Shown here in pieces: positions 35,593 to 48,204 of a stretch of DNA of 64,000 nucleotides (position 1 is its first letter; each line of letters starts with the position of its first letter). The stretch comes from Cycas panzhihuaensis (lineage: Eukaryota > Cycadophyta). The notes beneath the pieces are model-generated. The model had not been told where the DNA came from. It saw nothing but the letters and a program-made list of their open reading frames with translations, and ran no database searches. Made by a program: the position numbers and the translations under genes. The stretch lies in assembly GCA_023213395.1 (NCBI GenBank), contig CM041465.1, positions 38,881,741-38,945,740 of the forward strand, written 5' to 3'.

Positions 35593-35825
35593 TGTTACAT
35601 ACATTTTCCGTAACTTAAGAAGGAGACCAATTATTGAATACACCAAAGAGCTTTGAAAGATATTTATTGTCAAAAGACTAATTGATATTGATTAATAAAG
35701 GGAATAATGTTTACAATATGTTAATGGCCATATTTATAGGCCCTTTTCATAAAAAATCACATCTTTCAACACGCCCATTCAATAAAATATAATAAATTAA
35801 TTACCTTTTAAGGAGGTTCATAACA
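35593..35825 (-). repeat. 3' LTR of D
   Basis: 233 bp, TGTTACATAC...TTCATAACA on the plus strand. Aligns with 41,711-41,944. Confidence 0.9.
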
Positions 35826-35841
35826 ATTCCTCCTCCTTGAG
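35826..35841 (-). promoter_or_regulatory. polypurine tract of D
   Basis: Reverse complement CTCAAGGAGGAGGAAT at the LTR edge. Confidence 0.75.
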
Positions 35842-37250
35842 ATGTTTCACCCATAAAACTCTCATTTCTTAGATTAGGATGAAGTTTGATAAAATTAGAG
35901 GACTCCTAGGAAGCGTCTTCATGAGGCAACTATTTTTATTTGATCAAGTATTCTCGAATGGTCTTTGATTGCAAACGTCATTCTTGAACTTCAAGGATAG
36001 CTTTTAATAATAGGATTAGTTTACCTTCTCATCTAAGAGAGGTAATTATGTCTACACCTGTACTTGATTTATAATTTTCTTTTTAAGACACGACACATAA
36101 AATACATTGTGTAATCTAGAAGTAAGAAGTTTTAAGGCATAGGCCACTTCTCCAATTTTCTATTTAACCCAAAAAGGGCCATAAAATCAAGGACTAAATT
36201 TCTCCTTTTAAGAATTTTTTAATGAAGCTTGCTTATATGGTTGTAGTCTCACATAGACCCAATCTCCAACTTCCAATATTCTTCCAGTATAGTGCTTATT
36301 GACTTGTTGTTTCATACGATTTCTAGCTTCTTCTAAATGTCACTTTAATATTTGAATTATGTTTTGTGATTCTTGGAGATAGTCATTAACTACAAGAACC
36401 TTATTATCCTTGCTTAACCAATCCTTCAATTGAGTTGGTTGGTAGTCATATAATGCTTGATATGGGGTCATTTTAATGGATGAATGGTAAGAAGAATTAT
36501 ATTAGGCATCAACTAAATGTAGTCTTTTGACCTATGAATTTTGTTTATCTACTACATAATTTTGCAAATAATTTTCTAAATATGTGTTAACCATTTCAGT
36601 TTGTCCATCTATTTGTGAGTGATAACTGGTACTTATTTCTAATTTTGTACCCACTTGCTGAAACATTTCTTGCCAGAAATGACTTAAGAATTTAAGATAT
36701 TTATTGCTAATAATGGTCTATAGAAATCCATGTAATTTGTGAATTTATTTGACAAACACTTCAGCCAATTGCTGGAATTTATAATTAAATTGAATGGGTA
36801 TAAAATGAGTCGATTTTGTTAAGCGATCCACAATCACACAAATAACATCTTTCCCTTTTGATTTTGGTAGACCAATGATAAAATCCATGTTAATACTTTC
36901 CCATTTTTGTTGTGGAATAGGGAGAGACTGGAGCAGTCTAGGGGTAGCAGTACGTTCATATTTATTTGCTTGTCAAACTATACATTTAGTTACAAATTTC
37001 TTAATTTCCTCTTTCATTCCTTTCTAGAAAAATGATTGTTTGGCTTATAAATATGTTTTATAGAAGCCTTCATGTCTTGTTGTAGGTACTATATATGCTT
37101 CATTTATTATCTTGGTATGGAAAGCTAAATTTGTGCCTAAGAATATTCGTCCTTTATACCATAAGATATTATTTCTCCATTCGAATTTATCTTCTTTTCC
37201 TTGTTGAATTCTTTGAATAAGTTATTGAATGTTAGGATCTTTTACATATT
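35842..37250 (-). pseudogene. element D integrase and chromodomain
   Basis: From right to left on the - strand: an HHCC zinc finger remnant (HEGFYKTYL...FF-KGMKEEIKKFVTKC), core entry WESINMDFIIGLPKSKG (about 36,910-36,860) with DRLTKSTHFIPI, the second core motif reading ISNKYLKFLSHFW with Asn for Asp, then SYHSQIDGQTEMVN with the Glu. The C-terminal GDWVYVRLQPYKQ and VAYALKLL...HNVFYVSCLKK lead to a chromodomain-like block, REYLIK...LPHEDAS (about 36,000-35,900), whose Trp codons are stops. Chromodomains steer integration to particular chromatin marks. This copy is inactive. Confidence 0.82.
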
Positions 37251-38560
37251 TTGATTATAATTCCATGATCCACACTGGTTCTATTATTAAGATGACTTTT
37301 AGCTGAGATTCTACACTTTTTTCATCTTTCTGAGACAATGCATTAGCCACCACATTATTTTTATTCTTATTATATGTTATGTCAAAATTAAATGTTTAAA
37401 TTTTACTTATCCATTTCTGTTGTTCATCAGATAACTCTTTTTGTTTCAATAAACATTGTAAATTGTTATAATCTATATTGATTATAAATTTACTACCTAA
37501 TAGATATTGACGCCATTTAACCAAAGCATGTATAATAGTCAACATTTCCTTATTATAGGTAGATTTGAGAACTTCTCTATTGTTTAGTTTTCTATTATCA
37601 AATGTAATGGGTTTTTCTTCTTACATCGGTATTATGTCGATTCCTATTCCGGATGCATCATATTCCATTATAAAAATTTTAGAAGAATCAAGTGATATTA
37701 GCATCGGTAATTGGGTTATTATTTGCTTAACTTCTTCAAAACACATTTTCGCTTCTTTATTCCATTGAAAAGAATCATTCTTTAATAAAGAAGTTAAGGA
37801 AGTTGTTTTCTGTACATAATTTTTAACAAAATGTTGATAATATCCTATTAATCCCAAAAATCTTTCGAGTTTAGTAATATTTTTGGGCGTCGATCATTCT
37901 TGAATTGCCTTGACTTTTCTTAGATTATCTTTAATCCCTTCTTTTGAAATGAGATGACCCAAATATTCTATTTCTTTCAAGCTGAAATAACATTTTAATT
38001 GATTAGCATAAAACTCTTGTTCCTTTAATATACTTAATACTTAGTTAAGATGGTTTACATATTCTTCCCACTTTTTGCTGAAGACTAATATGTCATCGAA
38101 AAAGACTAAGATAAATTTTTACATGAAGGGCTTAAGAATCTTGTTCATAATAACTTGAAATGTGGTCGATGCATTAGTTAAACCAAATGGCATTACCTTG
38201 AATTCATAATGACCATGGTGGGTGCTAAAGATTGTTTTATATGTATCCTCTAGTTTAATTTGAATTTGGTGGTAATCAAAATTTAAATCTATTTTTGAAA
38301 AATATTTTACTCATTGCTATTCATGTAGTACTTCATCGATCCTTGTTATAGGAAATTTATTTTTTATTGTAACTTTATTTAGTGCTCGATAATCTATGCA
38401 CATATGATAAGATCCATCTTTTTTCCTTACTAGGATTATAGGAGCTGGAAAAGGGCTTTTATTAGGGGCTATTGCTCCTAGATCTAATAATTATTCTACA
38501 ATTTTTTAAATTTCATTCCAATAATGATGTGGTTATTTATATGGCCAAATAATAATTAAA
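37251..38560 (-). pseudogene. element D reverse transcriptase and RNase H
   Basis: RT enters at GAIAPNKSPFPAPIILVRKKDG (about 38,480), then [44 protein letters not shown]-type block and the active site ILVFFDDILVFS (38,110-38,080) with both Asp present. The open frame 37,857-37,621 holds GLIGYYQHFVKNYV, SLLKNDSFQWNKEA and the RNase H entry IFIMEYDASGIGIDI. RNase H goes on with YNKEMLTIIHALVKWRQYLLG. Stops lie mostly at Gln and Trp positions. Domain order and motifs are those of chromoviral Ty3/gypsy. Confidence 0.88.
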
Positions 38561-40382
38561 TTAGTACTTTCTTTAAGTTGAATTTGATGTTCTAGCCCTC
38601 TGTCTAGAGGTAATTCGATGGGAATACTGTAAAAAACTTCTTTATGTATCTGAATAACTTTTTGAAGTTCATTTTCATTTGTTGTTGGCATTATTTTTGC
38701 TTGAATATAGAAGAGTTGAGCCATAACACCACAATACCCTTTCTTGATTAAATTTTCCATTTGATTATAGGATATTAGTTGGCTATTTCCTAGTTTTTCT
38801 CCTTGAAGGACAATAATTCTTCCTTCCTTCTTATATCTCATAAATAATTCCTTAAGGTTCATTTCAAAAGTTCCCAAAGTTCTTAACCACTGACTTCCCA
38901 GAATAATATCTACTCCACCAACATCAAGTACATAAGAATTGTCTTTAATAATGACATCATCTACTAAGATCTTAAGGTTTTCCATCAATCCTTGTCCAAA
39001 GATAACTTAACGACCCTCAACACTTACTTGAAAAGGTGTTGTTTTAGATGGAAATGGTTTAAAATGTTATTCTAGATGGAAATAGTTGTAAGTGTTGAGT
39101 TGAAATTCTATCAATAAAATTATGAATACTTCTAGGATCGACTAGGATCGTAATAGCCTAATTTTTAATAAATCCTCATAGTTTAAGTATATCAGATATT
39201 GTAAGACTACTCACAACTGAGAATGACATTTTTAAGACATCTTCCTCCTAGTTATATTGGTACTCCTGAGTTTCAAGAGTATTCTCTTGGCTGCTTTCTG
39301 TATCATCTTCTTCTTTAATTTCCTCATTTTCATCTACTAGGGATAATTCGATTGTATATAATTGATTCTTCTAATATTTGTGATTATGTGTCCATTTTTT
39401 AACACATCTGAAGCAAAGGTTCTTTTTCTATAAATCTTCTTGATCGTATCATATCCTTTGAAGTATCAGTTTAGATCGTCGAGTAACTCTATTAGGTAAT
39501 AGACCAGGTTGTATTATTAAAGGAGGATTAGATTGAGCATAAGGAGGAATATAGAATCTTGTTATTTCTTTTCGTAATTTGTTAATCTTATCTTCCTATA
39601 TTTTGGCAAGTTATATTACCTTATTCAGATCCTTAAGTTCTTGAATTTTGACATCTGCTTGGATTTCAATAATTAAGTCATCTATATATAATTGGATAAG
39701 TCAATTTATGAGAATATATTCTAAAACATAACTTAATTTTATGAATGCAGCACTATATTCTTCTACAGAACCGGTTTGTTTTAATGTTCATCACTTACAA
39801 TAGTAATCATGATTAGATACTGTTTCAAATCGTTCGATGAATAAACACACAAACTCTTTCTAGGTTGAAAGTTGATTCTGAAAAGATATTCGTTCAAGAC
39901 ACTGTCACCATTCATATGCTATTCCATCCATGTGTAGGGTGGCTAAAGGAACTTATTTTATTGGTTTAATCTCCACTGAATGAAAGTAGTTTTCCATTTG
40001 TTGGATCCACACTCTCGGATCATGCAATTTCTACTTTATACAAAAATACTGTATAGTATTTTTTTTTTAACTTTTTCTTTTTCTGTGTCTATATACTTTA
40101 TAGGTAGTTGAAGTATACTTGAAAACCCACTATTTTCTATTCCTCAGTAGCTAAATTTTGGTATTCATTAAGATATTTTCTAATAGCTTCATTTTCAAAA
40201 TTAATAGAAGATACATGAGGACCAAAGTGATTTCTTATAGTTTGATGTCTGATATGTGATTGATGACTCATTGCTTCATCTTCTAAGTTAGGAACAATCA
40301 TATCTTCCTTTCTTCTTATTACTATGATTGTTAATTTATCCAAAATTTGATGTAAAGTATGATTTAAGAGAGCATTTGACAT
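38533..40382 (-). pseudogene. element D gag and protease
   Basis: Probable start at 40,382 (MSNALLNHTLHQILDKL). The gag core near 40,010-39,700 reads VWIQQMENYFHSVEIKP, ATLHMDGIAYEW and FIERFETVSNHDYY, the Retrotrans_gag pattern. A knuckle CFRCVKKWTHNHKY follows near 39,415-39,370, with the last Cys lost. Protease reads ITILVDPRSIHNFID, a decayed aspartic-protease start, and the open piece 38,988-38,533 contains the flap-end block VGGVDIILGSQWLRTLG. Frames are joined only across several stops and shifts. Confidence 0.8.
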
Positions 40383-40865
40383 CTAGACTGCTTGAGTAAT
40401 CGGTTTGATGATATATTTTTGGACGGCGTTGTCTGACATTTCTTCCACACTCATTACTTTAATAATCGTATAAGTGTGATTATGTCGATTGTCTATCGTG
40501 CTTCATTTTTTGGGGATTTAGTTGGTGTATACTTCTCCGTTTACTCTACTTTATCTTCGTTTACAAATATATAAATTTTGTAGTGTAGGTGAAAACCTTG
40601 ATACTCACAATAATTGATATTCTTATTAAGTTACAATAGAATCTATAGGATAATATAATTTTATATAATAGTGTAATAACTTATACTTGATAGAGGCACA
40701 AATTAATGGAGGAGTATAATTGTAAAGAGATGGTCAAAATATTTATTTATAAAATACTTATATATGGTATAAATTAAATAAATATTGAGAATTAAATTTG
40801 ATACTTACACCTATTTAAAATAGATTAAAATTTAACTATGTAGAAGACTTATTTACTTATGTATG

Positions 40866-40942
<77 letters not shown>

Positions 40943-41690
40943 CCATAATATAATATATTAAATATACAATATTAAATATATAATATTATTTAGATTATAA
41001 ATAAAATATAACGGTGATATAATATAATATAGTATATAACTTTATAACTATAAAAAGTAATAATATAATTAAATTATAATGTATGTATATATATTTATAT
41101 ATATAATACTATTACTTATATTACTAATGCGAATTGAAGTGAATATATTAATACGATGAATATATATTAATACTAGTAATATAGATTGATATGAATGTAT
41201 TAATATGGCGAATATATTAATACTGCATGATGGTTATCACAAATTCTGTATCGAATATTAATAAGGTTGCATATTTACACTGTCGTCGTTGATGCAGTGA
41301 TGAACCGACTGCAGTAATGTATCACGTAGTTGCCGTAGATACAATAACAAATGAAAAGAAGGACTAATTAATAAATGGATGGAATGACACAAACCAATAA
41401 ACTGTATCAGCAACAGAAGGCAAAAATGTGTAGACTAGAAGGTATAGAGGCAACACACAGATTAGATAGAAATGATGGCAAGAGTATATGAAAAATGTAG
41501 GCCCCCTCTGGCGAACAGAATAATGACAAGATGGGATGAAACAAAACAGGCAAAGACAAAATAAATTAATGTAGATGGTGCAAGCAATAATGACTATGAA
41601 CTACAAATAAGAATAATGATGAAAATAATGGTGGAATCTGGAACTGCAGTGTGGATATATATAGTTGATTCCAACCAAATTAGACTGAAC
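40383..41690 (-). other. 5' leader of D, with AT microsatellite
   Basis: Non-coding, 1.3 kb, very AT-rich, including (AT)n at 40,871-40,940. No supported frame. Confidence 0.65.
40871..40940. repeat. (AT)35 microsatellite
   Basis: 70 uninterrupted bases of AT in the leader of D. Confidence 0.95.
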
Positions 41691-41708
41691 TTGCTTGCTC
41701 TGATACCA
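41691..41708 (-). promoter_or_regulatory. primer binding site of D
   Basis: Reverse complement TGGTATCAGAGCAAGCAA, two bases from the LTR. Confidence 0.85.
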
Positions 41709-41710
41709 CT

Positions 41711-41944
41711 TGTTATAGACCTTTTCCATAACTTGAGGAGGAGACCAATTATTAAATACACTAGAGAGCTTTGAAAGAGATTTATAGTCAAAAGACCAAT
41801 TGATATTAATTGATAAAGTGAATGATGTTTACAATATATTGATAGCCATATTTATAGGCCATTTTCATCAAAAGTCACATCTTTTCAACATGCCCATTTG
41901 ATAAAATATAATTAATTAATTACCTTTTAAGGAGGTTCATAACA
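41711..41944 (-). repeat. 5' LTR of D
   Basis: 234 bp, TGTTATAGAC...TTCATAACA on the plus strand. Confidence 0.9.
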
Positions 41945-41960
41945 TAGGCCTATATTCTTA

Positions 41961-42044
41961 GGCTGGCTGGCCCTTGATGTATTAGGTTTGGGGACCTGGC
42001 ATAAAAACCCCTTCTAATATTATTTTTTACCTTACCAAAAAAAA
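41961..42044 (+). mobile_element. 84-bp poly-A-tailed retroposon insertion (LINE 3' end or SINE)
   Basis: Starts GGCTGGCTGG and ends ACCTTACCAAAAAAAAA. Flanked by 19-20 bp direct repeats, ACATAGGCCTATATTCTTA at 41,942-41,960 and 42,045-42,063. A long perfect duplication plus poly-A indicates target-primed reverse transcription by a LINE-type enzyme. It is either a strongly 5'-truncated LINE or a short SINE piece. The left duplication includes the last three bases of D's LTR, so it inserted after D. Confidence 0.8.
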
Positions 42045-42063
42045 ACATAGGCCTATATTCTTA

Positions 42064-43835
42064 AGACATGTAGGTTCAAACAAGTCCACCAGAGATGATG
42101 AAGATGAGAGAGCAAATTATTGCCAATTATGTTCACCTATACAAGCTATCCACCTACAAAAGTAAAAAAGATTTTGTGAGACTAGATACCTCAACAAATC
42201 TCACAATTGACAACAATAGATTATTTATGAGAACCTAATAGCCTATGTAAGGCTAATAATCTTATGAGAGCAAAATAATAGCTAGTACCCAATTAATACG
42301 TGAAACAAGTAGCATGCATATACAGCATGATGAGCAACAAAAGTTAATAGTTATGAGGTATAAAAAGCAACATGATTAATAAATATTTGATAGGTTGTAA
42401 GCAAAAGGTTATATTGTGAACATAAAAAAGGTACGTGGGGCGATTTATTGATGCATGCATAAATGAAAAAGTATATGGCACATGCAAAGTTATTATATGG
42501 ATTGATTATGGCATGATATTATTTCAATATATAAAGCAAAGATTATTATAAAGAGCATATATATTGCATGCATTTATTGATAATGGGCAAACAATTATGA
42601 AATTAGGGTTTAAAGTAGTTAACTGAAAGGCAATATTTATAAGCATGATTTAAACATGATATATGAAGCTTTATATGAAGAATTCGATGGTAGAATTTAA
42701 CATTTATAAGGCCACAAAATTAAAGGTATAAATATGATTTGAGACATTAAAAATGATATCTTATGGGATAAACTTCTTGCATAGGTATAAATAACCATGA
42801 GCCATTGATCACCCACAAAAAGTCATATGCTAGATTTGCCACACTATCCATAGATTATAGGTATTTGTATGCACCTTTGCTCACTAAAGTTGCAAAAATT
42901 TCAAGTCTTCTAAATGAGGATTTCTGATTAATCCATTATACTCAATTCAAAATTTTGGTCACTCACAAAACTTACGTAGATCGCATCCACTATGTGCTAA
43001 ACTTTGGTCTCAATATTAAAGATGCCAGCATGAGTGACCATGATAACAATTGCCTGCATTATCCCCTAAGTCTATATATTTGTAACATATGTGAGGAGCT
43101 GCCACATTTATCTATTTATAGAAGGAAATCCATAACACATAGATTGAAGGTTAAGCTTGAATATTATGAGAAAAAAATTACATATAAATAAGGAATGTAC
43201 CACCTAATCCTACTCATGCAGATGCAAGGAAATCAATGCCATCCTATTCTACGTGAAGATTATGGAGATTTTGCCAATCCATGGAAAGAACTAAATTTGC
43301 ATTGCTACACCATGAAGGGTACTATGCATAAAATCTACCATGCCATCATAGCTACTATGGAAAGCTGTCCATAGAGAAGAGAAGAAAATACAAATGAAGA
43401 ATAACCTCCATCGCTATATGCAAAAACATGAAGGAAAGAGATAACAATACTTCATGAAGATTGAAGACTCAGGAAGAAGAATACATAGAGTACATGATGA
43501 TTTAGAAATGATGATGATGTTATTATTGATTAATGAAGAAAAAAAGAAAAACTTCATTTAAAATAAAGTAATATAAGGTTCATTTATGATATTTAAAGGC
43601 TCAAAATAGATGAAAATTTTATAAAGTGGGATATAATTGATATAATATTGATGTGGAAATCTTATATATATGTTGGACATATAAATATCCCTTGGAATTT
43701 CCTCATTTGGTCTCGTGAAGTACATGTCACTAGTCAAATGATAGTTCACTTGATTTATTTAGATACTTGTTCTTGAATTATTGATGATGAAACCACCGAA
43801 TATTTTATAAAAAGATCTAACTTGATTGTTTGATC
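42064..43835 (+). other. C interior, middle part
   Basis: 1.8 kb of non-coding interior between D and E. The frame 42,955-43,191 shows no domain or motif. Confidence 0.6.
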
Positions 43836-43840
43836 ATAGA
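43836..43840. repeat. target-site duplication of E, left copy
   Basis: ATAGA, identical to 50,939-50,943. Confidence 0.85.
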
Positions 43841-44168
43841 TGATGGAATTAGGGGACATAGAGAACATAGTGAGAATACAAAAATGAGTTAGCCATTAAT
43901 TCTATGAGAGTGGTGGTGTTGATGAATACTAAGGTCTTTAGACTCCATGAATAAATAAGTAAGACTGAGCAGGATGTGGCATACCACTCAAAGTCCAATG
44001 TCGACTAGTATTGATAAATGTCAGATATGTTGCTGCTAAGATTTAACATAGTATGACTAAGATCTAACATGGTGCTACCACAATATCTCTACCAATCTAG
44101 GTCATTACCACAATGTGGGTAAATAACCCAAGGCAGATACGAGCCTTAATATGGGCATTATTCTAATA
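43841..44168 (-). repeat. 3' LTR of E
   Basis: TGATGGAATTAGG...ATTATTCTAATA on the plus strand. The TG of the - strand opening is TA (TATTAGAATAATG). Confidence 0.9.
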
Positions 44169-44178
44169 TTTCTCTTCC
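44169..44178 (-). promoter_or_regulatory. polypurine tract of E
   Basis: Reverse complement GGAAGAGAAA next to the LTR. Confidence 0.75.
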
Positions 44179-44229
44179 ATAAGGCCCATTTTAGGAGACT
44201 CTAAATTTATCTCTAAATTTAATAAACTT

Positions 44230-45560
44230 TATTTTGTTAAGTATCTTTATGAATATGTCTACCACCTATTCTTCTATGTTGCAATAGACTAATTCCAACT
44301 CACCTTATTATACTAACTCTCTCATAAAGTGATGTTATATTTCAATATGCTTTGTCCTACCATAAAACACTAGATTCCTAGCCATTTGAATTATGCTTTG
44401 ATTATCACAAAATAACTAAGTGGGACCAACCTCTTACTCCTGTAAATCTTGAAGTAATCTTCTAAGCCAAACTATTTTATTTGCTCCTACTATAACTGCT
44501 TTATTTTCTACTTCTATAATAGATAAAGATATTATGGCTTATTTCTTTAAACTCCATGTAACTGCAACTAAACCCAAATTGAATGTATAATCGAAGATAG
44601 ATTTCTTATCATCTATACAACCTGCCCAATCAAAGTCTATATAACCAACCAATCTGTAGTCCCCTAATGACCTATAATGTAATCCATATCCAATGGTACC
44701 TTTAAGATACTTCAGAATTCTCTTAGCTACTTGCCAATGTTTTACTTTAGGCTTTTGCATAAATTTAGAAATCACACTGATTACATACATGACATCTGGT
44801 TAAGTTAAATTCAAGTAAAATAAACCCCTAATCAACTACCTATAGAGTGTAAGATCAATTGATTTTGATTCCTCAAATATAGATAATTTCAACCAATTTT
44901 TGCTAGAATTATAAGTGGCTTACAACTACTCATGTTGAATTTGTGTAATAGGTCTAATATGTATTTCTTTTGGAAGACAAATATTCTTTTTTCATCTTAA
45001 TAAACTTCAATGCCTAAGAAGTAATACATTAGTCCTAAGTCTGTAATCTCAAATTCCTTGCACATATCTTTCTTAAATCTTTAAGACAAGTGATCACTAT
45101 TCCAAATGTATACCAAGTCATCAATATATAAGTCCGCAATTAATATGGAGCTACTTTTTAATTTGATATATAAATTAGGATTAGATTGATTTCTTTGCAA
45201 TACTTTATCCTTAAAATATTTGTCAATCCTAGAGTACCATGCTCTAGGTGCTTAATTACATCCATACAAGGTATTTTAAAGTCTATAGACCTTATTTTCT
45301 TCTCCCTTCACTTCAAACCCTTTGGGTTGTTAGACATATATTTCTTCATCTATATAACCATTTAAGAAAGCACTTATTACATCCATTTGATGTACTATCC
45401 AACTTTGCTATATAGCTAAGGTCATCATTAAGTATAACCCTTTGTAACCAACCTTGTCTTATACTTATTAATAGTCCCATATACTTTATACTTGGTTTTA
45501 TAGATCCATTTAGTCTTAATGGCATTTTTACTAGGTGGTAGATCTACTAACTCCCATATA
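44230..45560 (-). pseudogene. element E reverse transcriptase and RNase H
   Basis: RT is read across stops: a linker-type block near 45,540-45,430, a MDV-type ISAFLNGYI...EEIYV stretch near 45,390-45,330, and active site LYIDDLVY (45,133-45,110) with both Asp kept. RNase H is open at 44,790-44,539: SKFMQKPKVKHWQVAKRILK, GTIGYGLHYRS, then GYIDFDWAGCIDDKKS where the expected first acidic TDSDWAG is TD to ID changed. The tail reaches about 44,230. Inactive copy. Confidence 0.82.
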
Positions 45561-47130
45561 ATATTTTTCACTAAGGCATTATATTCTTCTTTCACTACTT
45601 TTTTCTATTCATCTTGAGTGTTTGCATCTTCAAAGTTGTGAGGCTTAATAAACTCTATAACCTGAGTCATAAGTGTAAAATTCACCCTTGGAGATCTTGT
45701 AATACTTCTCTCAAAGTTGGTGTCTAAAATATTTGAAGGGTTATAAGCCCTTTATACCCATTTTATGACCTTTTGATTTGAAGTAGAGGATCTTATTTCA
45801 TTTATGTTAGATACATTTATACCTATAGAATCCATTTCAACCATGATATTCTTACCTTTATCTTTTTTAACAACTTATTCCTAATAAAATTCATCATCTT
45901 TAAAGATGACATCCCTACTTATAAAGTTTATAAGATCTAGAAATATCCTATAAAGATACATTTGATATTTTTGTCATGTAACATTGTTCTCCTTTGATTT
46001 GGGACATGTGCATAAGCTATGCACCTAAAAATTCTTAAGTGTTTGATGCTTGGCTTATATTCTGTCCATACTTCTATTAGTATAACCCACCTAACTACTT
46101 TAATGGTTCACTTATTTATCACATAAATAGCTATATATATAACTTCAATCTAATATTCATTTTCTATATGCTTATCCTTAAGCACACTTCTTGCCATTTC
46201 CATAATTATTCTATTATTCCTTTTAGTAATCCCATTTTGTTGTGGGATGTAAGGATTTGTGAGTTATTTTCTTATGCCATAATATCTACAATAAGCTTTA
46301 AATTTATTCAAAATGAATTCTTTCCTCTTGTCTAATCTTAGGGTTAAAATTCTAAGTCCACTTTATCTTTCCACCATAGTTTTGAAATCTATGAAACATT
46401 GTAGAGCATTTGACTTGAATTTGAGAAAGTATGCCCAAGTCATCCTTATGAAGTAATCAATAAATGTCATAAAAAACTTAGCTCCTCTAAGTGAGGGCAT
46501 ATCCATTAGATGACATAAGTCTATGAATATTAATTAAAGGGGTCCATTGGCCCTATAGCTTTCATTGGGAAATCCTTCTCTTTGTTGCTTTCAAAGTATA
46601 CATCCTTCATATAGTTCTTTACTATGTTCAATAGTTGGCAGTCCAATTACCATGTCTATTTTCTTCATTAAGGATAAACTATTATTGTTTATATGGCTAA
46701 GTCTTTTGTGTCATGTTTTACTATCTACATTTGTTGATGCCTTTAAGGCATAATAATTTGTTAGAGATATGACTAGTTTAAACAACTTATCATTAGTCAT
46801 ATATCCTTTGGCCACAATTGCTTTATTTCTTAGTTTATCTTTGATGGTGCATTCATCATTGTCAAAGATTACTTTGTATTTCTTATCCATCATCTAACCC
46901 ACTAAAAGTAAATTCTTCTTAAGTGTTGGAATATGAAGCATATTATTTATGTATCTTATTTCTCCAAAATTAGTTTGTATAGAGATATTCTCTTTTCTAA
47001 TAGTTGCTTAAGTAGTATGATCACCAAACATGATCTTACTTTTCTTAGTATTATCTAGTTCTTTAAACCACTCTTTCTTTTAAGTCATATATGTGGAATA
47101 CCTTGAATCTATACACCAGTTATCTTCTTC
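45561..47130 (-). pseudogene. element E protease and integrase
   Basis: Protease entry near 47,125-47,090 reads NWCIDSRYSTYMT, with Arg replacing the Gly of the Asp-Ser-Gly triad. The open piece 46,893-46,711 is the linker before integrase (MMDKKYKVIFDNDECTI). Integrase shows HKRLSHINNNSL, CIL-KQQREGF, FIDLC with the first Asp, FIDYFIRMTWAYFLKFKSNA, RLDKRKEF (two Gly lost), PQQNGITKRNN where Glu is replaced by Lys, and CIAYAHVPNQRR. Several catalytic residues are therefore lost as well as the frame. Confidence 0.8.
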
Positions 47131-48204
47131 CTCATTGGCCATTAAACTTAAAAGAAATTACCTTTTATCTTTTCCTTCCTTAATAATTATGTTAGTAGTT
47201 TCCTTTTATGTATTTGATCTTTTTGCAAAGTAATTCTCTTCTAAGTGCCTATTTCTATGACAATATAAATATTGGATTATTCGTCTACCTCTTAGGTTTC
47301 TACCTCTTTGTCTTTGGTTTCTACCCTAGGACTTTGACCTCTTCCTCTTCCTTGGGGTCCATAATTTTAGCCTTGACCTTGGCCTTGAAAATATCTTTAA
47401 CTTTGGAATTGATTTGTCCTTGATAGAATTAACTTGAACCTTGTCCTTGATAGTTACCTTGACCTTATACTTGATAACATTGATCTTGATGATATCTGTC
47501 TATTTGATAGGCTTGATCTTATATTTAAAATTGGTTTTTAAGTTGACCTTTACCTTTAGGGGATTGTCCTCTACCCCTAGAACTTTATTCTTAGTATGTA
47601 GGTCTAATTTTTACCTTAGTAGTAAAAGCATGCTTAAGAGACTTACTTTCTCCATTTTCCTCTTCTATAGTTAGTAGCATAGTACTTAACTAATCTATCT
47701 TAAGGGTATTAAGATTCTTAAAAACCATAATGCTAGTGGCCACCATCTTAAACTATTTGATATCATTTACACACCTTAATATTTTCTTAACTACCCTTTA
47801 TTTATTAATTACCTCTCTTAAGAGGCCTTGGATCTTTATAATGAAGTTATTAACTCCTTCATTAATATTAATCCCTTAGGTTCTTAAATTTGTTTCTTAA
47901 ACTTTGAAGATTTGATGCTATTGCTCCTTCATATGTAGTCTTTAGTGTATCCCATGCTTCCTTTATTATTTTTACCCCACTGATCCTTGGGAATATATAA
48001 TCCTCCAAAGCATAAAAGATAAATGCAAGTGCTTCATTATCTCTTTTTTTGTTCTTGTTAAGGTTTTTTTCTCACCCTTAATAGCATTTTTGGTAAGTGC
48101 TCCATAACCTATTTCAATAAGCTCCCACATATCTTTGGCATAAAAATTAGTTTCATACATCTACTCTAATTAAGAAAATTATCACCATTAAATTTGGGTA
48201 CCAT
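47131..48204 (-). pseudogene. element E gag
   Basis: Likely start at 48,204 (MVPKFNGDNF), a copia Gag opening. A frameshift near 48,170 leads into KDMWELIEIGYGALTKNAIKG (open 48,160-47,972). Further left the frame is broken, with a Gly/Arg/Gln-rich tail near 47,580-47,300 and a decayed knuckle YLYCHRNRHLEENY near 47,275-47,220. Other frames in this interval on the + strand are shadows. Confidence 0.75.

Larger units (their letters stand above)
35593..41944 (-). mobile_element. D: Ty3/gypsy chromovirus
   Basis: 6.35 kb with short LTRs (233 and 234 bp), initiator-Met primer site, leader, gag, protease, RT, RNase H, integrase and a C-terminal chromodomain, in the gypsy order (integrase after RT). 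Flanks TAGGT (35,588-35,592) and TAGGC (41,945-41,949) fit a 5-bp duplication with one C/T change. Inserted inside C. Broken by many stops. Confidence 0.9.

Noticed and set aside
42955-43191. 78-residue + strand frame with several Cys and His as a possible zinc-finger gene
   Set aside because: The Cys and His spacing fits no finger type, and it lies in the non-coding interior of C.
47208-47674. Leu/Ile-rich + strand frames that look like membrane proteins
   Set aside because: They are antisense shadows of the Gln/Lys-rich gag tail of element E.
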